Virus record (IMG/VR): IMGVR_UViG_3300032296_000732
Location: 1 to 63,665 of that record
Strand: one strand, 5' to 3'
DNA from: a virus
Length of the DNA stretch: 63,665 bases
Within the stretch, counting starts at the first letter, position 1. Every line of letters begins with the position of its first letter. Below, piece by piece: positions 5,842-13,304 of this stretch. The translations under genes and the position numbers were made by a program. The notes below the pieces were generated by a model that saw only the letters and a program-made list of their open reading frames with translations, was not told where the DNA came from and did not search any database.

Positions 5842-6654
5842 ATGAAAAAACTTAATCTTGCGGTCATTCGGATCGATGGTGACACCCAAGCGAGGGAGGC
5901 ACTCTCTCAGGAAAAGGTCAACGAATACGCTGAGTTGATGAAGGACGGGGCAGTGTTCCCCGCCATCGAGGTGTTCTTTGATGGCAGCGAATACTGGCTT
6001 GCTGATGGATTTCACCGTTACTTTGCTACGAAAGCCAACGGGGTTGTGAGCATTGAGGCGAATGTGCATACGGGTACTCTTGAAGAGGCGCAGCTCTATG
6101 CTTGCGGGGCCAACAAGGGTCGCGGCCTTGAGATGTCTTGGAAAGATATCCGTCACGTTGTCATGCGGATGCTGCGTCACGTTACATGGGGCAAGTGGAC
6201 GAATGCAGAGATTGCCCGCCATGTGGGGTGCTCAAAGATGACTGTCGGGCGCGTTAAGGCATCGATGGAGCAGCCGCAAGAAGAGACAAAAGAAGAGACA
6301 AAGAAAACGTACCGCAACAAGCATGGGCAAGAGAAGACGATTGAGACAAAGAATCTCGGGCGCAAAAAGGCAGAGGAAGAGGTTGATGAGGATCATCGCG
6401 TAGTTGAGCTGACCGATACCGTAAACGACCTGAGTAATGAGAATCAGGCGCTGCGCGACAAGATAGCGATTGGTCAATGGGATGCCAGCGACATTGAGAA
6501 GATCGATGTGCAAGACACCATCGCTGAACTGCGAGAGCAGATTCGGGTGCTGGAGATTGACAACAAGGCGCTGCGTGAGTCACGCGATATGTTTCAGACC
6601 CGGAATGCAGAACTCATGCGAACAGTCAAAGCGTTGCAAAACAAACTGAAATAA
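5842..6654 (+). CDS. ParB-like nuclease-fold/HTH DNA-binding protein with coiled coil
   Basis: A 270-residue protein. Residues about 5-90 form a ParB/sulfiredoxin-type domain (IDGDTQAREALS...FPAIEVFFDGSEYWLADGFHRY; the ADGFHR motif is at 54-59). Residues about 117-140 (KWTNAEIARHVGCSKMTVGRVKAS) are a helix-turn-helix. After a charged linker (QEETKEETKK), a long coiled coil runs from about 190 to the end. ATG 5842 is chosen over the adjacent TTG because AGGAG lies 5 nt upstream. It heads the helicase-primase group, so it may mark a replication origin or act as a regulator. It is a candidate binder of the dyad elements in this genome. Confidence 0.8.
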   Translation: MKKLNLAVIRIDGDTQAREALSQEKVNEYAELMKDGAVFPAIEVFFDGSEYWLADGFHRYFATKANGVVSIEANVHTGTLEEAQLYACGANKGRGLEMSWKDIRHVVMRMLRHVTWGKWTNAEIARHVGCSKMTVGRVKASMEQPQEETKEETKKTYRNKHGQEKTIETKNLGRKKAEEEVDEDHRVVELTDTVNDLSNENQALRDKIAIGQWDASDIEKIDVQDTIAELREQIRVLEIDNKALRESRDMFQTRNAELMRTVKALQNKLK

Positions 6655-6702
6655 GGGGCACTGTCCCGACCCACACCAGAGGGCTTCTGGAAGGAAAAGA
6701 TC

Positions 6703-8190
6703 ATGGAATTAAATCTGAGGCCGCATCAGATGGAAGTCATAGATGCGTTGAGAGAAGGTTTTAAACAGGGCCACAAGAGCCAGCTGCTGTACGCCCCCAC
6801 GGGGTTTGGCAAGACCGAGGTAGCAATTGCCTTGATGAAGGCCACAGCAGACAAGTTTAAGCGTGCGGCTATCGTGCTGGACAGGCTTGTGTTGGTAGAT
6901 CAAACCAGCATGAGGCTGTCCAAGTATGGTCTAGAGCATGGCGTGTATCAGTCAGGCCATTGGAAATTCAACAGATCAGAGAGGCTGCAAGTCTGCTCCG
7001 CGCAGACACTGGAGAGTCGGGATGACTTTCCTGCGGTCGATTTGCTGATTGTTGATGAGTGCCACATTGCCCGAAAGCAAACCACCGAGTTCATCAAGGC
7101 CAACCCCGAAATCAAAGTGGTGGGCCTGACCGCTACGCCTTTTACAAAAGGGCTAGGCAACATCTACGAAAACGTGGTGTGTGGTGCAACCAACGGCTGG
7201 CTTGTCGATAACAACTGGCTAACCCCTTTGCGGGTGTATATCGCAAAAGAGATAGACATGACCGGGGCCAAGAAGATCGGCGGGGAGTGGAGTCAGGATA
7301 TCGCCACCAAACGCGGTATGCAGATCACCGGGGACATTGTCGAAGAGTGGATTAAGAAGACGCACGAGATTTATGGAAGACCGCGCAAGACGATTGTCTT
7401 TTGTGCGGGTGTAGCCCACGGCGCTGACCTTGTCCAGCAGTTTGCCGAGAAGGGATACAACTTCATCTCCATATCCTACAAGGATGATGATGAGTTCAAG
7501 CGTCAGGCGATTGAAGACTTTGCCAAGCCCGACACCGAGATCAACGGCTTGATTGCCACCGACATTCTGACAAGGGGCTTTGATGTACCTGATGTGATGA
7601 TCGGTGTATCAGCAAGGCCGTTCTCTAAATCCTTGTCGAGTCATGTGCAGCAGATGGGGCGAGTCATGCGCCCATGTGATGGTAAAGAGTTTGCGCTCTG
7701 GCTTGATCACTCGGGTAACTATCTGCGGTTCAGGTCTGATTGGGATGACCTGTATGTGGACGGCGTATCTGATCTTGATACCAAGGTGGAGAAGCCCAAG
7801 AAAGAGCCAACAGACTTGGAGAAAACAGAATCCAAGTGTCCTGCTTGCGGGCATCTTTGGCACGCCAATCAGGATGCTTGTCCGGCCTGCGGTCATGTGC
7901 GGCAAAGGCGCAATGAAATCGCATCGGTTGCGGGGCAGCTGGTTGAGCTGACAAACGGCGCTCGGGCGCACAAGGATGACAAGCAGAAGTTTTATTCTGA
8001 ATTGATTTACTTTGCAAAGCAGCGCAACTACAACCCAAACTGGGCGGGGCATAAGTTCAAAGAGAGGTTCGGGATGTGGCCCAAAGGATTGAACGAGCTG
8101 CCATCTTTCACAAGTCTCGAAACCGCGAAGTGGATTCAAAGCCGCAACATCGCATGGGCAAGATCAAAGAGGTCAAAAAATGCAGTTTGA
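6703..8190 (+). CDS. superfamily 2 DEAD/DEAH-type helicase with C-terminal zinc ribbon
   Basis: A 495-residue ATP-dependent helicase. The Walker A motif is APTGFGKTE (residues 31-39), the Walker B/motif II is DECH (118-121), motif III is LTATPF, and motif VI is QQMGRVMRP (from 316). Two CPACGH pairs (C379/C382 and C393/C396) make a zinc ribbon. This is the usual replicative or recombination helicase arrangement of many phages. A Shine-Dalgarno GGAAGG lies just upstream. It overlaps the following primase gene by 11 nt, so helicase and primase are probably made together. Confidence 0.92.
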   Translation: MELNLRPHQMEVIDALREGFKQGHKSQLLYAPTGFGKTEVAIALMKATADKFKRAAIVLDRLVLVDQTSMRLSKYGLEHGVYQSGHWKFNRSERLQVCSAQTLESRDDFPAVDLLIVDECHIARKQTTEFIKANPEIKVVGLTATPFTKGLGNIYENVVCGATNGWLVDNNWLTPLRVYIAKEIDMTGAKKIGGEWSQDIATKRGMQITGDIVEEWIKKTHEIYGRPRKTIVFCAGVAHGADLVQQFAEKGYNFISISYKDDDEFKRQAIEDFAKPDTEINGLIATDILTRGFDVPDVMIGVSARPFSKSLSSHVQQMGRVMRPCDGKEFALWLDHSGNYLRFRSDWDDLYVDGVSDLDTKVEKPKKEPTDLEKTESKCPACGHLWHANQDACPACGHVRQRRNEIASVAGQLVELTNGARAHKDDKQKFYSELIYFAKQRNYNPNWAGHKFKERFGMWPKGLNELPSFTSLETAKWIQSRNIAWARSKRSKNAV

Positions 8191-9013
8191 AGAATTTGCA
8201 AGGCATCACGGCTTGATCATCGACCGTTTAGTGCCGGACAGATGGGTGCGTGTACCAACAGAAGATCACCCGCGCAAACGTAACGGCGGGTACAAGTTTC
8301 TTGGTGATGTGGGATGGGTGCAAAACTGGGCCACGATGCTCACGCCCGAGATGTGGCGCAGCAGCGAGGACGTAAAGCCGATACAGATTCGCCAGCTACA
8401 GAAAAAAGCGGAGCAAGATCGTCAGGAATCCATGAGACAGGCAGCGGCCAAAGCGGGATGGATCATGCACCAATGCACATCAGACATTCACCCTTACCTA
8501 AAGAAGAAGGGGTTCCCCGAAGAAATTGGCAACGTCTGGCGCAACGAGGAATCAGTCCTAGTGATACCAATGCGAAAGGACGGGCGATTGACTGGGTGTC
8601 AACTCATCAATGAAGAGGGGAAAAAGAAGTTCTTGTATGGACAGCAAACGAAGGGGGCATCGTTTGTGATTGACGCAAAAGGTCTTCCGATTTTCTGCGA
8701 GGGATACGCCACAGCACTCAGCATCAGGGCCGTTATGAAGGCCATGAAGGTGCGGTACACCATCTATGTGTGTTTCTCGGCAGCTAACATAAAGGAAGTA
8801 GCAAGGGACATCAGCGGGGGGGTGGTAGTTGCCGACTGCGATCAAAACGCAGTCGGTCAACAAGCCGCGCTGGATACAGGCAAGCCATATTGGATTTCCG
8901 GGACAGTCGGTGAGGACTTTAATGATTACCATATGCGCGTTGGTCTGTTCAAGGCATCTAACTCGCTCAAGCAAGCTCTTTTTTCTGGTGGAAGCGGTGC
9001 AGTAGTCGGATAA
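8180..9013 (+). CDS. Toprim-domain DNA primase
   Basis: A 277-residue protein. The C-terminal half is a Toprim domain: acidic E174 in FCEGYATALS, DCD at 219-221 in VVVADCDQNAVG, then GEDFNDYH. The N-terminal half (residues 1-120) contains TPEMWRSSED and a Lys/Gln-rich helix but no zinc finger, so it resembles the short phage primases that work with a separate helicase. Its 3' end runs 47 nt into the convergent sigma-like gene on the other strand. Confidence 0.85.
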   Translation: MQFEEFARHHGLIIDRLVPDRWVRVPTEDHPRKRNGGYKFLGDVGWVQNWATMLTPEMWRSSEDVKPIQIRQLQKKAEQDRQESMRQAAAKAGWIMHQCTSDIHPYLKKKGFPEEIGNVWRNEESVLVIPMRKDGRLTGCQLINEEGKKKFLYGQQTKGASFVIDAKGLPIFCEGYATALSIRAVMKAMKVRYTIYVCFSAANIKEVARDISGGVVVADCDQNAVGQQAALDTGKPYWISGTVGEDFNDYHMRVGLFKASNSLKQALFSGGSGAVVG

Positions 9014-9257
9014 ACTTTGCTTCGATTTGGCGGACTCTTTCACGGCTTAACCCGTAGGGTCTGCCCACTTCACTCAAGGTTTTACCCGCAGCCCTGCTGC
9101 TCAGTATTTCAAAATACTTGTCCTTACTTTCGGCTGTCACCCTGTTGCCCCACAAGGCAATGAAATCCTCGCGGGAGGGGAAGTCAACCAATTTTACGGG
9201 GTTGTCGTTTGAGCCGGGGAGTGGTACACGGCCACCATAGATTCGCAGATTGTTCAT
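8967..9257 (-). CDS. sigma-70 region 4-like DNA-binding protein
   Basis: A 96-residue protein. Residues 59-90 (KTLSEVGRPYGLSRERVRQIEAKFIRLLH) match the helix-turn-helix of sigma-70 region 4, including the ERVRQIEAK recognition helix that reads the -35 box. There is no region 2, so it cannot be a complete sigma factor. It may act as an anti-sigma, a partial sigma or a -35-binding regulator. It is the last gene of the minus-strand cluster, 1 nt after a small membrane protein gene, and overlaps the primase 3' end by 47 bp in antisense orientation. Confidence 0.75.
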   Translation of the reverse strand: MNNLRIYGGRVPLPGSNDNPVKLVDFPSREDFIALWGNRVTAESKDKYFEILSSRAAGKTLSEVGRPYGLSRERVRQIEAKFIRLLHRFHQKKELA

Positions 9258-9258
9258 A

Positions 9259-9381
9259 TCATTCCAAGTAAAGAAAAACAGTTAAGAAAATAGCCAGCAA
9301 TGCAAAGATGATTGCCTCGGCTTTGTCGGATACGATTTCACGGCGTGCGGGAATCGGTTTTGATGGGCCTTTGTATTTCAT
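9259..9381 (-). CDS. small single-pass membrane protein (40 aa)
   Basis: The ORF encodes MKYKGPSKPIPARREIV, then a hydrophobic helix (AIIFALLAIFLTVFLYL) to the end. A basic, soluble N-terminus and a C-terminal transmembrane segment suggest an inner-membrane protein with its N-terminus inside. It fills the space between its neighbours exactly, which supports it. Function unknown; a lysis or host-takeover role is possible. Confidence 0.6.
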   Translation of the reverse strand: MKYKGPSKPIPARREIVSDKAEAIIFALLAIFLTVFLYLE

Positions 9382-9382
9382 G

Positions 9383-9595
9383 TTAAATGCGGGTTGATGG
9401 GCCATAAAACTGTGCGAGGTCTTCGCCTGTTTCTGTTTCGGGTTCTGCGGGGATCAGATACTCGGATGCGTAACTGATGGACATATCCTCCACATCTGAC
9501 GGATGTACGCCGTTAAGTTCTTCGGGCGTCCAAAGTATCACGGCCCAACCTTCAGCCCTGAGTTCGCGGATAGCTTTTAATTGTGATGCGGTCAT
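9383..9595 (-). CDS. small hypothetical phage protein
   Basis: 70 residues from ATG 9595 (MTASQLKAIRELRAEGWAVILWTPEEL). This start is chosen because GGAGAG lies 5 nt upstream and the ATG overlaps the previous stop; an upstream in-frame ATG has no such support. The family pattern (LR..GWAVI.WTPEEL.G......E..M...A.E.LI) occurs widely in phages as a short acidic protein of unknown function. Confidence 0.75.
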   Translation of the reverse strand: MTASQLKAIRELRAEGWAVILWTPEELNGVHPSDVEDMSISYASEYLIPAEPETETGEDLAQFYGPSTRI

Positions 9596-10047
9596 GCTGT
9601 CTCTCCTTGTGGCCCATTTTCTTGCCAAATTGATTCGGCTTGATCTTCAACCTCAGTTAATGCGGCATCAAACCGCTTGCGGTATTCGGAGGATGTTTCC
9701 TCCAACTGCTTGGATTCAATTTCAATTTCATCAGTGCCATAATCCACGCCCTCGACAATGCTCCCCAATGTAAAAGACACGGCCAATTGACCTCGCTCGT
9801 CCATTGCTTTCCAAGTTCCCAATTCTTCCAATTCATCTCCAGCAACCGTTTTGCGCACCACTTGTTCATGGTAGTCATCAAAACAGGTTCCTGATACTTC
9901 CAAATATTGAATTGTCATGCTGATGTACGCACCGCAATCGGTGTACTTGTACACCTGTTGAAGCAACTCGGCGGGACTATCGGCATCTGGGAATGCCTCC
10001 GCAAAATAGCGGTTACTTAGCTGGTCTTGATCGTCCGAATCTCTCAT
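9592..10047 (-). CDS. acidic hypothetical phage protein
   Basis: A 151-residue acidic protein starting MRDSDDQDQLSNRYF. It contains a strand-rich centre (SMTIQYLEVSGTCFDDYHEQVV) and helical ends. It ends QGETA, the product of the repeated GGAGAGACAGCATGA coupling cassette shared by three consecutive genes. Function not recognised. Confidence 0.75.
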   Translation of the reverse strand: MRDSDDQDQLSNRYFAEAFPDADSPAELLQQVYKYTDCGAYISMTIQYLEVSGTCFDDYHEQVVRKTVAGDELEELGTWKAMDERGQLAVSFTLGSIVEGVDYGTDEIEIESKQLEETSSEYRKRFDAALTEVEDQAESIWQENGPQGETA

Positions 10048-10262
10048 GCTGTCTCTCCTTGTGAGCCATTTGATTGGGTTTTGTCTATTGGAAGAAAATT
10101 TTCAAATACCAAAATGGAATCAATTTCCCAATGCCCATCGTCTTTGTAATAGTCTTGCGCCACCTCTTTCCACGCCAAAGCCTCGGCCTCATCTGCTGAT
10201 TCGGCCTCCACCTCAATGTTGATGTAACTGGTGCGCCTAAGTTCAATTTGGTATGTCTTCAT
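10044..10262 (-). CDS. small hypothetical protein, DpnD/PcfM-like fold suspected
   Basis: A 72-residue protein: MKTYQIELRRTSYINIEVEAESADEAEALAWK... The pattern of a beta strand, then ESADEAEA.A, then a helix and a final strand resembles small DpnD/PcfM-type phage and plasmid proteins of unknown function. Ends in GETA through the shared coupling cassette. Confidence 0.7.
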   Translation of the reverse strand: MKTYQIELRRTSYINIEVEAESADEAEALAWKEVAQDYYKDDGHWEIDSILVFENFLPIDKTQSNGSQGETA

Positions 10263-10465
10263 GCTGTCTCTCCTTCGGGGAAAAATGTGACGTTATGGAT
10301 TTCGCAGTCGGGGTATGAGTTTTCGGCCTGTTCTGCGGCATGGTCATCGTCCTCTGCATAGCAGTCGAACACGGTGGTAAACCTGTCCCCCTTGTCTTCC
10401 GCAAGTGTCACGCGATACGGAATCAGGTTGGGATTGTCTGCAAGTATTTGTGCTTGGGTTTTCAT
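10259..10465 (-). CDS. small acidic hypothetical phage protein
   Basis: A 68-residue protein (MKTQAQILADNPNLIPYRVTLAED...). The core RVTLAED.GD.F..VFDCYAEDDDHAAEQAENSYP is a recurring phage family with a strand-helix layout similar to the next gene downstream. It ends EGETA through the shared cassette. Four bases separate it from the upstream gene. Confidence 0.7.
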   Translation of the reverse strand: MKTQAQILADNPNLIPYRVTLAEDKGDRFTTVFDCYAEDDDHAAEQAENSYPDCEIHNVTFFPEGETA

Positions 10466-10469
10466 GCTG

Positions 10470-10751
10470 TTACCTTTCAGAATCTAAATGGAGGGCTGTT
10501 TCAAAAATCTCAGGGTATGTGCTTTGCAGATAGTGCTGCGCTGCCTCTAAGACTGCGCCAATGTCGGCATCTGTGGGCCATGTGTTGCAAACGTCCAGCT
10601 GGTCGAGCAATTCGATGCGGTCGGCATAGACCACCACTTGCAAAATGCCATCTCCATCAGTGCAATACGATGTAAGCCAATCATCATGTTTGTCGCCATG
10701 CATGATGTACCAAGTGATCTTGGATGAATCAATTGTTTTGAGTCGTGTCAT
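10470..10751 (-). CDS. hypothetical phage protein
   Basis: A 93-residue protein from ATG 10751 (MTRLKTIDSSKITWYIMHGDKHD...), chosen because AAGG precedes it and it forms an ATGA overlap with the upstream frame; a much longer upstream extension only reads through the neighbouring gene. The C-terminal part (LDVCNTWPTDADIGAVLEAAQHYLQSTYPE) is helical. No function recognised. Confidence 0.65.
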   Translation of the reverse strand: MTRLKTIDSSKITWYIMHGDKHDDWLTSYCTDGDGILQVVVYADRIELLDQLDVCNTWPTDADIGAVLEAAQHYLQSTYPEIFETALHLDSER

Positions 10752-10947
10752 GTGCTGACCTTTCGTAATGAGAATGTGTAGCTGGAACCACCAAGGTGAT
10801 AGTCCCTGCTTTCGTAATTGATGTGGCAAATACGCAACCTTCCAGCAATGCCGAATTTTGCTCGGGCCTGACGCAAAGCCTCGCGCCAAGTTTGCGCGGC
10901 GACTTCCCTATGCCAAGTGCCGTGATCGGAAAACAAAAATAGGTCAT
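10748..10947 (-). pseudogene. small phage gene with probable frameshift at a T-run
   Basis: Two overlapping frames compete. The good ribosome site (GGAGG, 7 nt spacing) starts at ATG 10947, reading MTYF. The plausible protein (LFSDHGTWHREV, then AAQTWREALRQARAKFGI, ending LRKVST at the ATGA overlap at 10748) lies one frame away. A single extra T in the TATTTTTG run just after the start would join them into one 66-residue protein beginning MTYFLFSDHGTWHREV. So this is a homopolymer sequencing or assembly error, a true frameshift, or ribosomal slippage. Confidence 0.5.
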
Positions 10948-11183
10948 TTTTGGGCCTCCACGGGTGACCATGTGTTGCTATCGTCAAGGTGTGCAAACGG
11001 TGAGACATAACCCGTCAATGCGTTGATCGCGTCTTCGCACTCGTTTACAAGGCGGCAAAAATCCTCGCGGGATGATTCGCCAAACTCAGCAGCAGCTGCA
11101 TGAGCAAGCGCAAAAGTGTCGAGGGGCTGGTTACCTAGCCGCGCTGCATATGCGGTAACAAATGGTGTGATGTTGTGTTTCAT
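10944..11183 (-). CDS. small hypothetical phage protein
   Basis: A 79-residue helical protein (MKHNITPFVTAYAARLGNQPL...), preceded by GGAGA. LGNQPLDTFALAHAAAAEFGES then a C-terminal half ending SNTWSPVEAQK. Its stop overlaps the ATG of the frameshifted gene. No family assigned. Confidence 0.7.
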   Translation of the reverse strand: MKHNITPFVTAYAARLGNQPLDTFALAHAAAAEFGESSREDFCRLVNECEDAINALTGYVSPFAHLDDSNTWSPVEAQK

Positions 11184-11341
11184 TCTTCGGTCTCCACAAG
11201 TTCGCCTTTGTCACTCTCCAAGCCGCAAAGGTTGTTGTCCTGTAAGTGGTGATACAAGGCTTCATCGTGTAGTTCTTTGAGCGCAGCCTCTGCGGTTTCG
11301 CCCCGTACCCAAATGGTGCATTCAAATTTGTATAAGTTCAT
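11180..11341 (-). CDS. very small hypothetical protein (53 aa)
   Basis: ATG 11341 to stop at 11180 encodes MNLYKFECTIWVRGETAEAALKELHDEAL...LESDKGELVETEE. A beta strand followed by an acidic amphipathic helix. The start and stop overlap both neighbours by 4 nt, which fits the coupling style of the cluster. Confidence 0.65.
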   Translation of the reverse strand: MNLYKFECTIWVRGETAEAALKELHDEALYHHLQDNNLCGLESDKGELVETEE

Positions 11342-11511
11342 GCTGCACCCCAAACCAACGACAAACGCTTGGTGTCGATATCCTGTTTAATCAATTCAGC
11401 AGCCAGCACGTTCGGTTTGACCCCGTGATGTTCGGCGGCATCCACGCAGGCATCAATCGGGTTGATACATTGCTGGTTTCTCATGTAGATGTATGTCTTT
11501 ATCGCGTCCAT
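11338..11511 (-). CDS. small hypothetical phage protein
   Basis: 57 residues from ATG 11511 (MDAIKTYIYMRNQQCINPIDACVDAAEHHGVKPN...). An upstream TTG would add four residues; the ATG is preferred. It is helical, with C-terminal LIKQDIDTKRLSLVWGAA. It is the first gene downstream of the terminator-like hairpin at 11558, so it may need its own promoter, which I could not place. Confidence 0.6.
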   Translation of the reverse strand: MDAIKTYIYMRNQQCINPIDACVDAAEHHGVKPNVLAAELIKQDIDTKRLSLVWGAA

Positions 11512-11553
11512 ATCAGTTCCCAATGAAAAGAAAAGAAAAAATCACGGCTAGCC

Positions 11554-11579
11554 AAAAAGCGGCGACTAGCCAAGCCGCT
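11554..11579 (-). terminator. intrinsic terminator inside the minus-strand cluster
   Basis: On the minus strand AGCGGC, a 10-nt loop and GCCGCT (11579-11558) are followed by TTTTT (11558-11554). It sits in the only sizeable gap (11512-11585) of the cluster and would cut transcription coming from the distal promoter. Confidence 0.55.
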
Positions 11580-11585
11580 AGACGG

Positions 11586-11780
11586 TCATTCAATTTGTGG
11601 CGTGATGGTCACGCTCTTGAACCCGTATGTAATGGTGACTTCTTCGCCATTGCCCAAAGCCCTGCGGAAATCTGCGATCTGTCCCTGCCCGAAATAAATC
11701 ATGGTCGCGGCGCGGCACAATGCGCCTTCGGGCGTGTCGGCTTTGTACGGCTCACCCTTGCCATAAATGAGGTATGTCAT
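11586..11780 (-). CDS. small hypothetical phage protein
   Basis: A 64-residue protein (MTYLIYGKGEPYKADTPEGALCRAATMIYFGQG...). Strand-helix-strand pattern, with ALGNGEEVTITYGF near the C-terminus. Coupled by ATGA to the upstream gene. Function unknown. Confidence 0.7.
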   Translation of the reverse strand: MTYLIYGKGEPYKADTPEGALCRAATMIYFGQGQIADFRRALGNGEEVTITYGFKSVTITPQIE

Positions 11781-11977
11781 GCTGTCTCAATCGTGTTTGT
11801 TGTGACCCATTCCCCACGGTCACCATTCCAAGTGACTTCGGGTAGCGTGATCTTGTAATGCGCGACTACTTGCATAGCCTCGCCTAGTGTTTTTTTGTAG
11901 TCGCAAAGGGGTGAACCCTGATGGATCAGTGTCCAGCCCCGTTCCGAGTAAGACAAGTGGGTTTTGTGGTCGGTCAT
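11777..11977 (-). CDS. small hypothetical phage protein
   Basis: A 66-residue protein: MTDHKTHLSYSERGWTLIHQGSPLCDYKKTLGEA... The core W.L.H.G..L..Y....EA......I.LP...WNGDRGEWV is a recurring small phage family. It ends IETA through a variant of the coupling cassette (GAGACAGCATGA). Confidence 0.7.
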   Translation of the reverse strand: MTDHKTHLSYSERGWTLIHQGSPLCDYKKTLGEAMQVVAHYKITLPEVTWNGDRGEWVTTNTIETA

Positions 11978-12234
11978 GCTGTAACCCTGTAAGAGTTGTA
12001 ATTGCGGATGCGGCTTTCCCCGTTTGTGTGGTGTTCATCAAACGAAAATTCTTCGCCAGCTGCCCTAAGTGCTGCAAGGTAAACGGCGAGGTCGCAATCT
12101 TCTTCAAGAAATACGGTATCGCCCTTGACATAGGAATAACTGCTGATTTTTTGCGTTATGTCCAAGCGTTCAAGTTCGGATAATTTGACTGCTGCCCAAC
12201 CGTGACCGGGGTCGGTGTAAATGGTGATTTTCAT
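11974..12234 (-). CDS. conserved small phage protein
   Basis: 86 residues from ATG 12234 (MKITIYTDPGHGWAAVKLSELERL), chosen because GGAGC lies 4 nt upstream; a longer upstream start lacks this. The pattern TDPGHGW..VK...L..L.I...ISSYSY..GD.V.LEEDCDL...L.AL...G.....DE.HTN..SRIRNY is a widespread phage family of unknown function that I recognise well. Confidence 0.8.
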   Translation of the reverse strand: MKITIYTDPGHGWAAVKLSELERLDITQKISSYSYVKGDTVFLEEDCDLAVYLAALRAAGEEFSFDEHHTNGESRIRNYNSYRVTA

Positions 12235-12294
12235 AAAAGCTCCGTTATCGGGCGGGATTGCCCACGATAGGGGAACGGCCCCTATCATTGGAAA

Positions 12295-12579
12295 TCAGCG
12301 CAGTTCACGGGCGGGTATGTGTCCGTGTTCGCGCATGAATTGATCGACTGTCAGGTTTTTGGCCTTGTAGGTGTCGCCGAATTTGGTAAAGCATGAATAG
12401 ACTGCTTCGCCCTCGCTGTTGTGGCGCAATGCTTCGCCGACTAAAAAGTTATGTCCCAGCATTTTGCGCGGCGGTACGGCCCCCAGCATTTCCCAATACA
12501 TGGCTTCGGTGGTCGGTATCCATGCATCAGGGTTCGCGTCCATTGCATCCCACAGTTCTTGCCATTCCAGATTTTTCAT
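12295..12579 (-). CDS. hypothetical phage protein
   Basis: 94 residues from ATG 12579 (MKNLEWQELWDAMDANPDAWIPTTEAMYWEML), with GGGAGG 6 nt upstream deciding the start. The centre (GAVPPRKMLGHNFLVGEALRHNSEGEAVYSCF) is globular and the C-terminus (DQFMREHGHIPARELR) helical. Found as a short family in phages, function unknown. Confidence 0.75.
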   Translation of the reverse strand: MKNLEWQELWDAMDANPDAWIPTTEAMYWEMLGAVPPRKMLGHNFLVGEALRHNSEGEAVYSCFTKFGDTYKAKNLTVDQFMREHGHIPARELR

Positions 12580-12833
12580 TTCAGACCTCCCGTCCAAACC
12601 TCGCCCAAATCCTGCCAGCACTTCCAGGACTCCAAAACGTTTGACCCGTAACGGGGCTTTGTGGTTCGTATGTTGACGTAACGCATTTCCGAGCGTTTAC
12701 GCGCTGCCCGTTCGATTTGTTCGGCTTGTTGCAGGGTTTCGCATTCAATGATCAATTTGTTGATCTTGCCCTTAGCCATACCCCAACCCGACATAAATTT
12801 GTCGGTCATAGTTACAAAAAAAGCTGTTTTCAT
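12576..12833 (-). CDS. small basic hypothetical phage protein
   Basis: An 85-residue protein: MKTAFFVTMTDKFMSGWGMAKGKINKLIIEC... It includes ETLQQAEQIERAARKRSEMRYVNI, a basic helix, and a C-terminal Trp-rich part (ESWKCWQDLGEVW). The pattern TDKFMSGWG.A.GK.NK.I..C.....A..I...A..R.EM.YVN is common to phage accessory proteins. Coupled to the downstream gene by a 4-nt overlap. Confidence 0.75.
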   Translation of the reverse strand: MKTAFFVTMTDKFMSGWGMAKGKINKLIIECETLQQAEQIERAARKRSEMRYVNIRTTKPRYGSNVLESWKCWQDLGEVWTGGLK

Positions 12834-12863
12834 TTTGTGCCTTGGTTGTTCGGTGAAAAGTCA

Positions 12864-12893
12864 CCCGCTAGCCCACAGTCATGGGCTAACAGT
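12864..12893 (-). other. inverted repeat between minus-strand genes
   Basis: TAGCCCA, a 6-nt loop and TGGGCTA lie within the 12834-12900 gap. It has no strong T-run on either side, so it could be an mRNA-stabilising hairpin or a weak terminator. The gap is otherwise unremarkable. Confidence 0.35.
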
Positions 12894-12900
12894 TGTCCTT

Positions 12901-13104
12901 TCAAGCTCCAATCATGGTTAAAAAAGTTTCTCCCCGAATTGCTCGGTTATCGATTCTTGCGTTTCCGTGGCCTTGTCTTTTGTAGTGAGCAACAGCGCGT
13001 TTGGCTTGTTCTTCGGTGCTGTAAACGTCCAGACAATCGCGGCCACTGGTCGTGAAGAAAACAAGGAAAATTGAAGCGGCTTTGTCGGTGGTTTCTTGGT
13101 TCAT
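12901..13104 (-). CDS. small hypothetical phage protein
   Basis: A 67-residue protein: MNQETTDKAASIFLVFFTTSGRDCLDVYSTEEQAKRAVAHYKRQ... A hydrophobic strand pair and a helix (STEEQAKRAVAHY) suggest a compact strand-helix fold; the C-terminus ends ETFLTMIGA. No function recognised. Confidence 0.65.
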   Translation of the reverse strand: MNQETTDKAASIFLVFFTTSGRDCLDVYSTEEQAKRAVAHYKRQGHGNARIDNRAIRGETFLTMIGA

Positions 13105-13120
13105 TTTTTCCGCCAGTCAG

Positions 13121-13294
13121 TTAAAAGTCATCGGCATAATCTTCAAGGCTAGTGACTAGCCCGTCAAAATCTTCATCAGGCCCGAGCATCTCAGCGAGCA
13201 TGAAAACGGTTTTTTTGTCTACGCCAATATCCTCGGCAAGACATTCCAAATAGTCGCGGCGGCTGGTGTAGCCTTCTTGTTGGTAAACGGTCAT
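13121..13294 (-). CDS. conserved small phage protein
   Basis: 57 residues from ATG 13294 (MTVYQQEGYTSRRDYLECLAEDIGV), start set by AAGGAAA 5 nt upstream. The family pattern is YQ..GY.SR.DYL..LAED.GV....VF..A..LGP.EDFDGL...LED, which is widespread in phages; function unknown. The reading open upstream of this ATG is not supported by a ribosome site. Confidence 0.8.
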   Translation of the reverse strand: MTVYQQEGYTSRRDYLECLAEDIGVDKKTVFMLAEMLGPDEDFDGLVTSLEDYADDF

Positions 13295-13304
13295 GATGTT
13301 TTCC

